Of a stretch of DNA of 64,000 nucleotides, positions 1 to 8,494 are shown piece by piece. The notes beneath the pieces were generated by a model. It was not told the DNA's origin and did not search any database. It was given only the letters and a program-made list of their open reading frames with translations. The stretch comes from Pedobacter sp. Leaf216 (GTDB taxonomy: Bacteria; Bacteroidota; Bacteroidia; Sphingobacteriales; Sphingobacteriaceae): NCBI RefSeq assembly GCF_001421515.1, contig NZ_LMKM01000036.1:1-64000 (forward strand), in the 5' to 3' direction. The position numbers and the translations under genes are program-made. The stretch's first letter is position 1. The number at the start of each line of letters is the position of its first letter.

Positions 1-23
1 ATATTTTATTACCTCAAACAAAA

Positions 24-95
24 ACTGGTGTACTTTGGCTCGGAATGACTGGTGCACTATGCCTCGGAATGGGTGGTGTAGTATGGGTCGGAATA
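24..95. repeat. Three tandem 24-nt imperfect repeats, possible IS end
   Basis: Three consecutive 24-nt units (24-47, 48-71, 72-95) share the pattern GGTGnAnTnTGnnTCGGAAT. Multiple short repeats just inside the terminus are characteristic of IS21-family elements, so this may be the right end of an insertion sequence whose transposase genes lie left of the window. No transposase is visible here, so the family assignment is an inference. Confidence 0.5.
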
Positions 96-477
96 TCCAA
101 CCCTTGATTTTAATAAATTCATGTAATGTCTGCCCAATGAGATTAGCATCCTCTCGATTTGAGCCCTTGTAAATGCATGCAAATAATTATTGGTGAGATG
201 CATTTTTCCTTTATGCATTTAACATTTGTGGATTTGCCCCGAGTCGGAAGCCTATATGTTCGTCAGATTCGACTCTTTCGATTTTAAACAAATTCAGCAT
301 GTAAATGGATTCCCATCTAACCATTGTTATTGGATTTATTTAATTCAATTTGAGAACGCTGGGTAAAATTTTAAACCGGACTTGCATATTCAATGTATTA
401 ACTCATCAGTCCATTTCTTGCATTCGACTATATTTAGATGGTTTAGTAAATCTGCGACAAGTCGGTTTTATTTTTAA
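96..477. other. Intergenic region, nothing recognised
   Basis: AT-rich sequence between the tandem repeats and the vsr stop codon. I see no convincing ORF, RNA gene or strong hairpin in it. Confidence 0.4.
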
Positions 478-963
478 CTATTCCGGATCAGGAATACGCC
501 CATTTTTGGCAGATTCAATATAAAGCAATACTTGGTTAATGCAAGCACTCAGCTTTTTTTGAATTTGATGTTCCCAAAAACGCATCACAGTAAATCCCTT
601 TTCAGAAAGACTTCTGTTAACCTGCTCATCGCGCTTAATATTACGCTCTATCTTTGCCTGCCAAAATTCAGTATTTGTTTTTATACGCTCTTTTTTCTGT
701 TGCCAATTATAGCCATGCCAGAAATCCCCGTCGACAAAAATGAGAAGTTTATACTTAGTGATATAGATATCAGGTTTTCCCAGAATAGTGTTAGAGTGGA
801 TTCTAAATCGCACATTTTTCGACCAAAGAGCCTTTCTCAGTTTGATTTCCGCTTTTGTATTTATCCCCCTAATGCGGGACATATTGAAACTTCTGGCCGC
901 ACTCGGCGCCAGTTTAATATCTTTTTTAGTTCCTTTCTTTTTTTTACGAAGGTGGGATGCCAT
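478..963 (-). CDS. vsr: Very short patch repair endonuclease (Vsr)
   Basis: 161 aa, the usual size for Vsr. Vsr nicks 5' of the T in T:G mismatches that arise by deamination of 5-methylcytosine and so limits the mutagenic cost of a C5-methyltransferase. Family features are visible: an S-x-I-R-x-I-N-T-K-x-E block near residues 29-40, G-K-P-D-I around residue 62, the core FVDGDFWHG near residue 76, a conserved W-x-x-K-I-x-x-N-x-x-R-D segment, and G-F-T-V-M-R-F-W-E towards the C-terminus. It is divergent from the cytosine methyltransferase that starts at 1195, the partner expected from its function. The N-terminal Lys-rich stretch is probably disordered. The family call is firm; the exact mismatch context is unknown. 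Confidence 0.92.
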   Translation of the reverse strand: MASHLRKKKKGTKKDIKLAPSAARSFNMSRIRGINTKAEIKLRKALWSKNVRFRIHSNTILGKPDIYITKYKLLIFVDGDFWHGYNWQQKKERIKTNTEFWQAKIERNIKRDEQVNRSLSEKGFTVMRFWEHQIQKKLSACINQVLLYIESAKNGRIPDPE

Positions 964-1045
964 GTCTAGACAACAAAGACCTAGGCTTAAGGTTTTACTG
1001 CTTTTTATCTTATCTTTTGATAATGCTAAATAGTATACATAAAGA

Positions 1046-1092
1046 TTTTACGGCATTCCGTAAAAAAAAGCCAAGGACACTTGTTATATTTG
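1046..1092 (+). promoter_or_regulatory. Palindrome and -7 box upstream of the methyltransferase operon
   Basis: An 8-bp inverted repeat TTTTACGG-CATT-CCGTAAAA lies at 1046-1065, followed at 1085-1092 by TATATTTG, a perfect match to the Bacteroidota -7 element TAnnTTTG. No clean TTG -33 element is seen at the normal spacing; the palindrome occupies that area. It could be an operator controlling the R-M operon or an unrelated hairpin. Confidence 0.4.
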
Positions 1093-1194
1093 GGGGTATC
1101 GCTATGATTCCGATTACCGCATGAAGATTCCCTTAATCGGTTTCAAATGGTTAGGGATTTTCGCTAGCGGTTTTTATCAAATTTAAATGTTAAT

Positions 1195-2778
1195 ATGCCA
1201 ATCCCGATTATAGATATTTTTGCAGGCCCAGGAGGACTAGGGGAAGGGTTTTCTGCATTACAGGATGAGCAGGGGGAAAGGATTTTTCGTATTTCGCTCT
1301 CTATTGAAAAGGATCCCTTGGCTCATCGGACACTTAGGCTGAGAAGTTTTTTTAGACAGTTTCCGCATGGGGAGGTGCCACAGGAGTATTATGACTTTGT
1401 TCGTGGTGAGATTGATATTCATGAGCTTTATAGACGCTGGCCTGACCAAGCCGCGCATGCGCACAATGAGGCTTGGTGTGGAACGCTTGGTGATCCCGAC
1501 GAACAGGATGTGAATGCTGTATCTGATCAAGAGGTGGACGAGAGGATTTCGACAGTTTTAGAAGGTGAGCGCAACTGGTTACTTATAGGTGGGCCACCTT
1601 GTCAGGCTTATTCACTAGTAGGGAGATCCCGCCGTCAGGAAAAGGTATTGAACGAAACCACAGATAAGCGTGTTGGTTTATATAAACAGTACTTGAGGAT
1701 CCTGGCTACGCACAGCCCCGCGGTGTTTGTTATGGAAAATGTCAAAGGAATTCTCTCTGCCAAGACCAATGAGGATCAGATTTTCTCACGTATTTTGCAG
1801 GATCTATCCGATCCGACTATATGTTTTCCGGAGGCCGTGAAGGCCGGTGAAGAATGTCCTGGCTATAGGATTTATTCTCTTACCGGCGAGCCTAATGGAT
1901 TTGATGAAAATGGAAATCCTCAATATAGGCCGAGTCAGTTTGTCGTTCAGACGGAAAATTATGGAATCCCTCAAACCCGTCACCGCGTGATTCTCCTTGG
2001 GGTAAGAAGAGATCTGGATATCCATCCTGGCATTCTGGAACCTAGTCAGGAGGTTAATATTTACGATGTAATCGGCGCACTGCCTCGACTTAGAAGCGGT
2101 CTATCCAAACGCATAGACAGTTTTGAGGCATGGAGAAACTTGATTTCAGAGGTCTTCGATAAGGATCTCTCTGAAACCGATCCCTCTATTATTGCTGAGA
2201 TGAAGCGTGCATTTACCAATACAAATGAATCTGAAAAGGGCAGTGATTTTATTCCAACCGATTTACAACAGATTAACTACCGTGCAGAGTGGTTCAGTGA
2301 TGAGCGGCTTAATGGTGTGCTCAACCATACCTCCCGATCGCATATGGACGGCGACATTCACCGATATCTTTTTGTAGCCAGTTTTGGAAAGGTTAAAGGA
2401 CTCTCACCCAAGCTCAGCGATTTCCCTCTATCACTTCTTCCCGCACACATGAATGTAAGGGAAGGGATTGATGACAAGAAGTTTGCAGACCGTTTCCGTG
2501 TCCAGCTTGAAAACAAAGCGTCAAAGACCGTGACCAGTCACATTTCCAAAGATGGCCATTACTATATCCATCCCGATGGGAGCCAGTGTAGGAGCCTCAC
2601 GGTAAGAGAAGCTGCCAGAATACAAACCTTTCCTGATAATTATTTTTTCTGCGGGAACAGGACCTCACAGTTTCATCAGGTGGGCAACGCTGTACCTCCC
2701 CTCCTAGCTTATCAGATAGCTGGAGTGGTAAAGGGGGTATTTTTGGAGATAGAAGCCGCCGTTCTCAATGAACACTAA
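1195..2778 (+). CDS. dcm: DNA (cytosine-5-)-methyltransferase
   Basis: 527 aa with the ordered C5-methyltransferase motifs. Motif I is DIFAGPGGLGEGF (residues 7-19, SAM binding). Motif IV is GGPPCQAYSLVGRSR with the catalytic Cys. Motif VI is MENVKG, motif VIII QTRHRVILLG, motif IX is near VTSHISKDG, and motif X is QVGNAVPPLLA close to the C-terminus. Long inserts after motif I and between VIII and IX make it larger than a minimal Dcm. It probably supplies protective modification for the downstream restriction-like genes, with Vsr encoded divergently. The ATG at 1195 puts motif I at the expected distance from the N-terminus. The recognition sequence cannot be read from the protein. Confidence 0.95.
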   Translation: MPIPIIDIFAGPGGLGEGFSALQDEQGERIFRISLSIEKDPLAHRTLRLRSFFRQFPHGEVPQEYYDFVRGEIDIHELYRRWPDQAAHAHNEAWCGTLGDPDEQDVNAVSDQEVDERISTVLEGERNWLLIGGPPCQAYSLVGRSRRQEKVLNETTDKRVGLYKQYLRILATHSPAVFVMENVKGILSAKTNEDQIFSRILQDLSDPTICFPEAVKAGEECPGYRIYSLTGEPNGFDENGNPQYRPSQFVVQTENYGIPQTRHRVILLGVRRDLDIHPGILEPSQEVNIYDVIGALPRLRSGLSKRIDSFEAWRNLISEVFDKDLSETDPSIIAEMKRAFTNTNESEKGSDFIPTDLQQINYRAEWFSDERLNGVLNHTSRSHMDGDIHRYLFVASFGKVKGLSPKLSDFPLSLLPAHMNVREGIDDKKFADRFRVQLENKASKTVTSHISKDGHYYIHPDGSQCRSLTVREAARIQTFPDNYFFCGNRTSQFHQVGNAVPPLLAYQIAGVVKGVFLEIEAAVLNEH

Positions 2779-2804
2779 TTAACAAAAAATCATTAACGCT
2801 CAAA

Positions 2805-4334
2805 ATGAATGAAAAAAATATAGAAAAGCCGAATTTTGAGGACGTAAGTCCGAACCCAGAACATCTGATAAAATCCATAGCTGAGCAGGGATACAACCTA
2901 GAGACAGCTCTTGCTGATCTGATGGATAATTCCATTTCTGCATCAGCTGATAAAATCGAGGTCCTCATAAGAATGGATATGGAACCATTTACGCTTTACT
3001 TAGCGGATAATGGAAATGGCATGAATAGTGAGGAACTTCGTTCAAACATGCGGTTTCCAAGTAATTCACCAGATGATACAAGGGAAAATATTGACCTAGG
3101 CCGTTTTGGGCTGGGAATGAAAACCGCCTCATTTTCGCAGACGAGATGTTTCACGGTAATGTCGAGGAAAAAAGGTACTGACCATTATTCAGCCAGAACT
3201 TGGGATGTCGAACATCTGAAAAAAACTGGTGTCTGGGAATTAAAGGTGAATACAGATAAGGAAATAGGCCAGATAATTAAGGAATATCGCAATCTGAGTA
3301 ATGGACATCTAAACCCTCATGAGGACTTCAAAGCCAATACTATCATTGTGTGGAGAGGTCTTTATAAATTTGAGAATTATCTGGAGGATGACAATAGACA
3401 AAGTGCATTGAAACGCGAAATCACTGAGGTTACCTCGGACTACCTCTCCTTGGTATTTCACCGATTCATGGAGCGCAAAGAAATGCCCCTCCGAATTCGG
3501 ATTAACAATAACCACATAAACCCATTCAATCCATTTCCAATTCAAGAGCAGGATTTCAGGCCCATGGAATTCAAGCAAAGGCATTTTAGTACTGATCTGA
3601 TCAGAATGGAAGGATTTATTCTGCCATCCAGAAGTATTGACGAAAGTAAACAGCGTTTCTCAATATGGACAACAAAAAACAGGGGTTTGATGGATATGGA
3701 GGGTATTTATATCTATCGAGCAGATAGAATTATTCTGTTTGGAGGATGGAACGGTTTAATAAAAAAAGGCCCTAGGTTACAGCTCGCCCGCTTAAGGGTG
3801 GACGTAGGGAACAGCGTGGATCACCTCCTACATCTCAATGTTGCTAAATCACATATCGTAATACCCCATGATCTCAAAAACGCATTTGAAAATTACATAG
3901 AAGAACTGAAAATTGAAGCTGAGCGAGAATTTTACAACCGCGGGCTAAAAAAATTCACGGGCAAAAAGAAGGAGAGTCCAACTCAGCTATTTGAAAGGAT
4001 TGCAACAAATAAAGGTGTAATGTTAAAGCTTAACACTAAGTTTGCACTAATAAACAAACTCAGCTCCACTCTGAACCCAGAGCAAGCGGTTTTATTCAAG
4101 CTGGTTTCAAAAATGATAGAAACCTCTATTAACAGTGTCCGTCATGCACATCAGGAGAAGGAATTTACCGGAACAGAGGAAAAAGACGGCATCAATTTCA
4201 AAGAGCTTGAGCAATGTGTCCAAGAACTCAAAAAATCAGGAATCTCATCAGAAAGTATAAAAGATGATATCCTCCCTAGCCTAGGCTTTAGCATTAGTTC
4301 TTTACCCGAATCCCTAATTAATCTCTTAAAATAA
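2805..4334 (+). CDS. MORC/MutL-like GHKL ATPase of an R-M/defence operon
   Basis: 509 aa. An N-terminal GHKL (HATPase_c_3-type) domain is seen: an N-box-like A-L-A-D-L-M-D-N-S-I-S-A (residues about 35-46, Asp where many MutL proteins have Glu), the DxGxG loop LADNGNGMNSEEL (about 66-78), and LGRFGLGMKTAS (about 100-111). Such ATPases in operons with Z1, DUF4420 and AIPR proteins were described as MutL homologues of restriction systems and relatives of eukaryotic MORC ATPases. The likely role is an ATP-driven DNA clamp or conformational switch that works with the Z1 protein. The gene begins 26 nt after dcm, and its stop codon is directly followed by the ATG of the next gene. The C-terminal part shows no domain I recognise. 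Confidence 0.88.
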   Translation: MNEKNIEKPNFEDVSPNPEHLIKSIAEQGYNLETALADLMDNSISASADKIEVLIRMDMEPFTLYLADNGNGMNSEELRSNMRFPSNSPDDTRENIDLGRFGLGMKTASFSQTRCFTVMSRKKGTDHYSARTWDVEHLKKTGVWELKVNTDKEIGQIIKEYRNLSNGHLNPHEDFKANTIIVWRGLYKFENYLEDDNRQSALKREITEVTSDYLSLVFHRFMERKEMPLRIRINNNHINPFNPFPIQEQDFRPMEFKQRHFSTDLIRMEGFILPSRSIDESKQRFSIWTTKNRGLMDMEGIYIYRADRIILFGGWNGLIKKGPRLQLARLRVDVGNSVDHLLHLNVAKSHIVIPHDLKNAFENYIEELKIEAEREFYNRGLKKFTGKKKESPTQLFERIATNKGVMLKLNTKFALINKLSSTLNPEQAVLFKLVSKMIETSINSVRHAHQEKEFTGTEEKDGINFKELEQCVQELKKSGISSESIKDDILPSLGFSISSLPESLINLLK

Positions 4335-7300
4335 ATGACCCACACCAACTACATAGAAATCATTAAAAATGTTGTTGCAAGCAAAGCAAAGGAACATGCA
4401 TCCACAGCTAGGCTTGACACACATTTTTTCGAAACTCTGCCCTCACAGATCAAAGAGAGTGTCCTTGTCATTTTCAGGCTTATGGGCTATGCAGAGCTGG
4501 ATGATGTCACATTCGCAGAATATTTCCAGATCGCAAAAAAGGAATATCTCTCAGTAAATCCTATTGTTATTGAACCAGCCCATTCCCTGACGAAAAAAGG
4601 ATTTAAAACTTGGCTCACCGCAGAATACCTTGGCCCAGATTTTAAGTGGAACTATACTGACAGATATTTGAAACTACTTTCAAAAACCGGAAGAAGTGAG
4701 AAAGTGATTGAGGAAGTAAGGGATTCGAGTCGTTCAATTGTCGAAAAGATGGGGAATCCCAAATCATCAGAATCTTTTTATACAAGAGGCCTTGTGGTGG
4801 GAAGTGTTCAGTCAGGAAAAACAGGCAACTTCAATGCTGTCATAAATCGTTCGGTGGATCTTGGTTATGGGCTCATTATTATACTTTCAGGGATCATGGA
4901 AGATCTTAGAAGCCAGACCCAGCTTCGGATTGAAAGTGACGTGGTAGGGGAAGGACTGAATATTGAAACCCAGAAAAACCAGATCAAAGGAGTAGGAAAT
5001 ATTCACAGATTTGGAAAACTTGGTGATAATGAAACTGAGCAGGTAATATCAATAACTTCGTCAAAGTCCGATTTCAATAATAATCTGGTTAATGCAGATT
5101 TTTCGCTTAATCACACAAACATCCTCGTCTGCAAGAAGAATGTCGGAGTACTTAAAAACCTAATTATCTGGCTCCACGATTACATGGGTGAAGACAAGAA
5201 AAGGCATGACATTCCCTTGCTGATCATTGATGATGAAGCGGATAATGCCTCTTTGAATAATGAAGGAAAAAAAGGCAGGGAATATGCGTCAAAAATTAAT
5301 GGTCACATACGTGCGCTACTAAGTCTTTTCAACAAAAAAACTTATCTAGGCTATACCGCTACCCCCTTTGCCAATGTACTTCAGGACCGAAATCCTGCAG
5401 GTGAAGCAAAATGGATTATAAATACGAAAATTATAAGTGAAGACGGAAGCCTTGAAAAGAAAATTCTTGAACTAGAGGATTATCTATTTCCCGATGACTT
5501 TATTGTTCTGCTTAATACCCCTTCAAATTATATCGGAGCGAAACAAATATTCCAGACAGCTATTGAGGATTATCAGAAAGATAAAATACCTTTGATTGAG
5601 GTTGTCTCAGACCATATTGCGGAGTTCCCCTCAAGGGTCATGGTTTTGGAAGACGGCAGTTTAATTGGGATAAGGTCATATGGGAACAAAGAGGCATTTG
5701 AAGAAAATGGTGGTTATCTTGATTTTGAAGATTATAATCATTACAGAAAAAGCACAAGAGGTTCAAAATCCGGCGATAGTTTTCCTGCCGTTCTTCCGCA
5801 ATCCTTAAAAGAAAGTATTATTTGCTTCATCCTAGCCACTGCAATCAGAGAAAGCCGAAAAAAAAACATAATCCAGTCGGCACTTTTTAATCCGCATAAT
5901 ACTATGTTGATTCATATTTCACGTTATACCCTATGGCAAAACCGTACCCGAGATCTAACTCAGAGGTATCTTACAAAACTTGAGGGTGACATCAGCAATG
6001 ACTTCCCATCAGATCCTCAGTCGGTTTATGCTGATTTTGAGCGTCTTTGGTATAAATACTATGCTGCAATTACTGAATCAATACAAAACTATCTACCAGT
6101 AAATTACGAAGACCGTTTTATGGCTCCTGTAAGCTTTGAGGCAATAAAAAAACATATACCAGATATCATAAAGGAGATTGAAGTTAAAGCGATAAATAAC
6201 GTCACCAAAGATAAACTGGAGTATCCTTCTGCATCGCCAAAAAAAATTATAGCAATAGGTGGAAACAGGCTTTCAAGAGGATTCACCCTCGAGGGTCTAA
6301 CAATAAATTATTTTATCCGATCCACCAATTTCTCGGATACACTGCTTCAAATGGGAAGATGGTTCGGCTACAGGCCAGGTTATCTTGACTGTTGCAAACT
6401 TTTCATAACACAAGATTCCGTGGACAAATTCAACTCCACAACTCGGGCCATTGAGGAATTGGAAATAGAGTTTAAAAAAATGGAAGCAAAAGGTAAAACC
6501 CCCGCCAATTTCGTCCTAAGAGTAAAAAAACACCCGGGAACACTAAAAATAACCAGACCGTCCATCCTAAAAGGCACTAAGGAAGTAAAATGGTCTTATC
6601 AGGATCAGCTGGAACAGACGACAGAATTCAGTGTTAAACCGGAAAAGATCAAACAGATCTGGGAAAGTTTCAAATACAACATCGTGAAACGGCATAGTTT
6701 TTCTGATAATGGGCTTGGGTTTCTTACGGCAGAGACAGATAGTGTGGGAATTACAGACATTCTCAAGCATAGCACGAATTTCAGTGTGGAGGACGCGATG
6801 AGCATGATAAAATTCATAGAGCTGTGCAATGAAAAAGAGTTCTTGACAAAATGGACAATCGCAATAAAAATCAAAGGCCAGGCGAACAATCGAAGCGGAA
6901 AAGGCAAACTTAGCGCTATTGAGTCCGGGTTGAACACTGACATTGATTTAAGCATCCGCAGAGGACCGAAGGATAATGAGGATGGAACACATAATATCTA
7001 CAGAAAACAGTTTTTGGAAGATTTTAAGTTTACTGCCTCAGGAAGATCGGCAAATATTATATCTTCAGGATCTGATCTTGCCATTTTGCTAAATAATGAT
7101 GAAAAAACATTAGCGGAAGCAGAGTTCAGAGATCAGATAACTAGGGTCCTGTTAAAAGAGCATAGGGATTGGACAGAAGAAAGAGCGCGGGAAGAAGCGT
7201 TAAAGAAAACAATACCTGAAAGAGTATATCGTGAAAAGATGAGTTCCAGGGAAGGGCTCATGGTAATATATCTTTTTGACTCTTGGTACACTTTCCTTCA

Positions 7301-7520
7301 GGAGAGAGGAAAGGTAGACGGACACTTTAAAGACTTTATCACAAAAAACCAAATCAATCTGGATATACCGATTATTGGTACAGCAATAGGCTTCCCACCT
7401 ATAGAGCCAGATCCGGGAGGTGTTTATCTACATGGGGATTATGGCTTTGAAGACGAAGAAGAAATGGAAAATACTGAAGAAACTGATCTGGCAATTCCTG
7501 AAGATTATAAGACTATATGA
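4335..7520 (+). CDS. Z1 domain-containing ATPase (restriction-type)
   Basis: 1061 aa. A P-loop V-G-S-V-Q-S-G-K-T lies near residue 155 and a Walker B-like LLIIDDEADNAS near residue 295, followed by LGYTATPFANVL, so the N-terminal half is a superfamily 2 helicase-like ATPase. The middle region (GGNRLSRGFTLEG, then LLQMGRWFGYRPGY) is typical of the Z1 domain found in operons with MORC-like ATPases. It probably remodels or translocates DNA for the linked nuclease. It starts immediately after the stop of the upstream ATPase gene and overlaps the next gene by 4 nt (ATGA), indicating translational coupling. The family is clear; the biochemical activity is inferred. Confidence 0.9.
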   Translation: MTHTNYIEIIKNVVASKAKEHASTARLDTHFFETLPSQIKESVLVIFRLMGYAELDDVTFAEYFQIAKKEYLSVNPIVIEPAHSLTKKGFKTWLTAEYLGPDFKWNYTDRYLKLLSKTGRSEKVIEEVRDSSRSIVEKMGNPKSSESFYTRGLVVGSVQSGKTGNFNAVINRSVDLGYGLIIILSGIMEDLRSQTQLRIESDVVGEGLNIETQKNQIKGVGNIHRFGKLGDNETEQVISITSSKSDFNNNLVNADFSLNHTNILVCKKNVGVLKNLIIWLHDYMGEDKKRHDIPLLIIDDEADNASLNNEGKKGREYASKINGHIRALLSLFNKKTYLGYTATPFANVLQDRNPAGEAKWIINTKIISEDGSLEKKILELEDYLFPDDFIVLLNTPSNYIGAKQIFQTAIEDYQKDKIPLIEVVSDHIAEFPSRVMVLEDGSLIGIRSYGNKEAFEENGGYLDFEDYNHYRKSTRGSKSGDSFPAVLPQSLKESIICFILATAIRESRKKNIIQSALFNPHNTMLIHISRYTLWQNRTRDLTQRYLTKLEGDISNDFPSDPQSVYADFERLWYKYYAAITESIQNYLPVNYEDRFMAPVSFEAIKKHIPDIIKEIEVKAINNVTKDKLEYPSASPKKIIAIGGNRLSRGFTLEGLTINYFIRSTNFSDTLLQMGRWFGYRPGYLDCCKLFITQDSVDKFNSTTRAIEELEIEFKKMEAKGKTPANFVLRVKKHPGTLKITRPSILKGTKEVKWSYQDQLEQTTEFSVKPEKIKQIWESFKYNIVKRHSFSDNGLGFLTAETDSVGITDILKHSTNFSVEDAMSMIKFIELCNEKEFLTKWTIAIKIKGQANNRSGKGKLSAIESGLNTDIDLSIRRGPKDNEDGTHNIYRKQFLEDFKFTASGRSANIISSGSDLAILLNNDEKTLAEAEFRDQITRVLLKEHRDWTEERAREEALKKTIPERVYREKMSSREGLMVIYLFDSWYTFLQERGKVDGHFKDFITKNQINLDIPIIGTAIGFPPIEPDPGGVYLHGDYGFEDEEEMENTEETDLAIPEDYKTI

Positions 7521-8494
7521 GAAAGGAATTCTTAGAAGAGCAGTGGCTGAGACTTTCGGTGGAAAAACCAGAAGGAGGTATAAACTCTATCAGAATATCT
7601 GCAGCATGTATTCCTGATTTGTATTTGGGCCTAGATAAATCAGGATCTAGGAACCTGATTCTTGAAATTCCAAAGAGTCTGCAGTTTCGTTTTAAATCAG
7701 TCATAAAAGAAAATCTATCAATTGAATTCTTTAACGAGAGTCATCATATCGTGCTCAAACTTATTAAGCATGCTTTTGAGGATCTCTTCAATGATCTGAT
7801 ACTATCTCTTTATGGGAAAATTTTTGAAATGAGTGACCCAAAAGGGTTTGCAGAGGAATTCATACATGCTTTTTATCGATGGAACGGTTTTTTTAGCGGA
7901 ATGAATTCGCAAAACCTGACTGATGAAATAGTGAAAGGACTTTTTGGCGAGATGATTGTTTTGAAACAACAGATGGAAGCTTCAGAACCATGGTACATTG
8001 ACTCCATCCTAGATTCTTGGAAAGGCCCATATGATGCAAGACACGATTTTGAGTCTGATGAAAAGTGTATTGAGGTTAAAACAATAGAACATACAAAAAC
8101 ACAGGTTAGAATATCCAGCGAATTTCAGATGGATTTAATACCGGATAAACCGCTTGAGCTTTGTATTGTGTTCTTAGAAAATGGTGGCTTGGAGGGAAAA
8201 CCTATTTCCGCTCTTATTTCAGCAATCAGGGAAATTATTTACAGCAATGGTGGTGACCTTGGAATATTTGTAGCTGCACTTTCGCGAAAGGGTATTTTTG
8301 GAATAGTTCTGCCTGAATATGACCACTTGAAATTCAATCCGATTAAGTTATCTTTTTATGACTGTGCTGCAGAAATTTTCCCAAAATTAACCCCCTCAAA
8401 CCTTGCTGACGGAATATTTGATGTCAGCTATAGTATCCGTCTTAGTCAGCTGGAAAGCTGCAAATTGTCAGAAAACGCAATCTCATGGAAATAA
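7517..8494 (+). CDS. PD-(D/E)XK motif protein (DUF4420-type nuclease)
   Basis: 325 aa. A nuclease-like core is visible: L-F-G-E-M-I-V-L near residue 143, then W-K-G-P-Y-D-A-R-H-D-F-E with C-I-E-V-K-T about residues 170-195, matching the E...D...ExK arrangement of PD-(D/E)XK enzymes and the DUF4420 family. It is the best candidate for the DNA-cutting subunit of the operon. The start overlaps the Z1 gene by 4 nt and the 3' end overlaps the AIPR gene by 10 nt. Catalysis has not been shown; the assignment rests on the motif and on the conserved gene order MORC-like ATPase, Z1, DUF4420, AIPR. Confidence 0.83.
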   Translation: MRKEFLEEQWLRLSVEKPEGGINSIRISAACIPDLYLGLDKSGSRNLILEIPKSLQFRFKSVIKENLSIEFFNESHHIVLKLIKHAFEDLFNDLILSLYGKIFEMSDPKGFAEEFIHAFYRWNGFFSGMNSQNLTDEIVKGLFGEMIVLKQQMEASEPWYIDSILDSWKGPYDARHDFESDEKCIEVKTIEHTKTQVRISSEFQMDLIPDKPLELCIVFLENGGLEGKPISALISAIREIIYSNGGDLGIFVAALSRKGIFGIVLPEYDHLKFNPIKLSFYDCAAEIFPKLTPSNLADGIFDVSYSIRLSQLESCKLSENAISWK

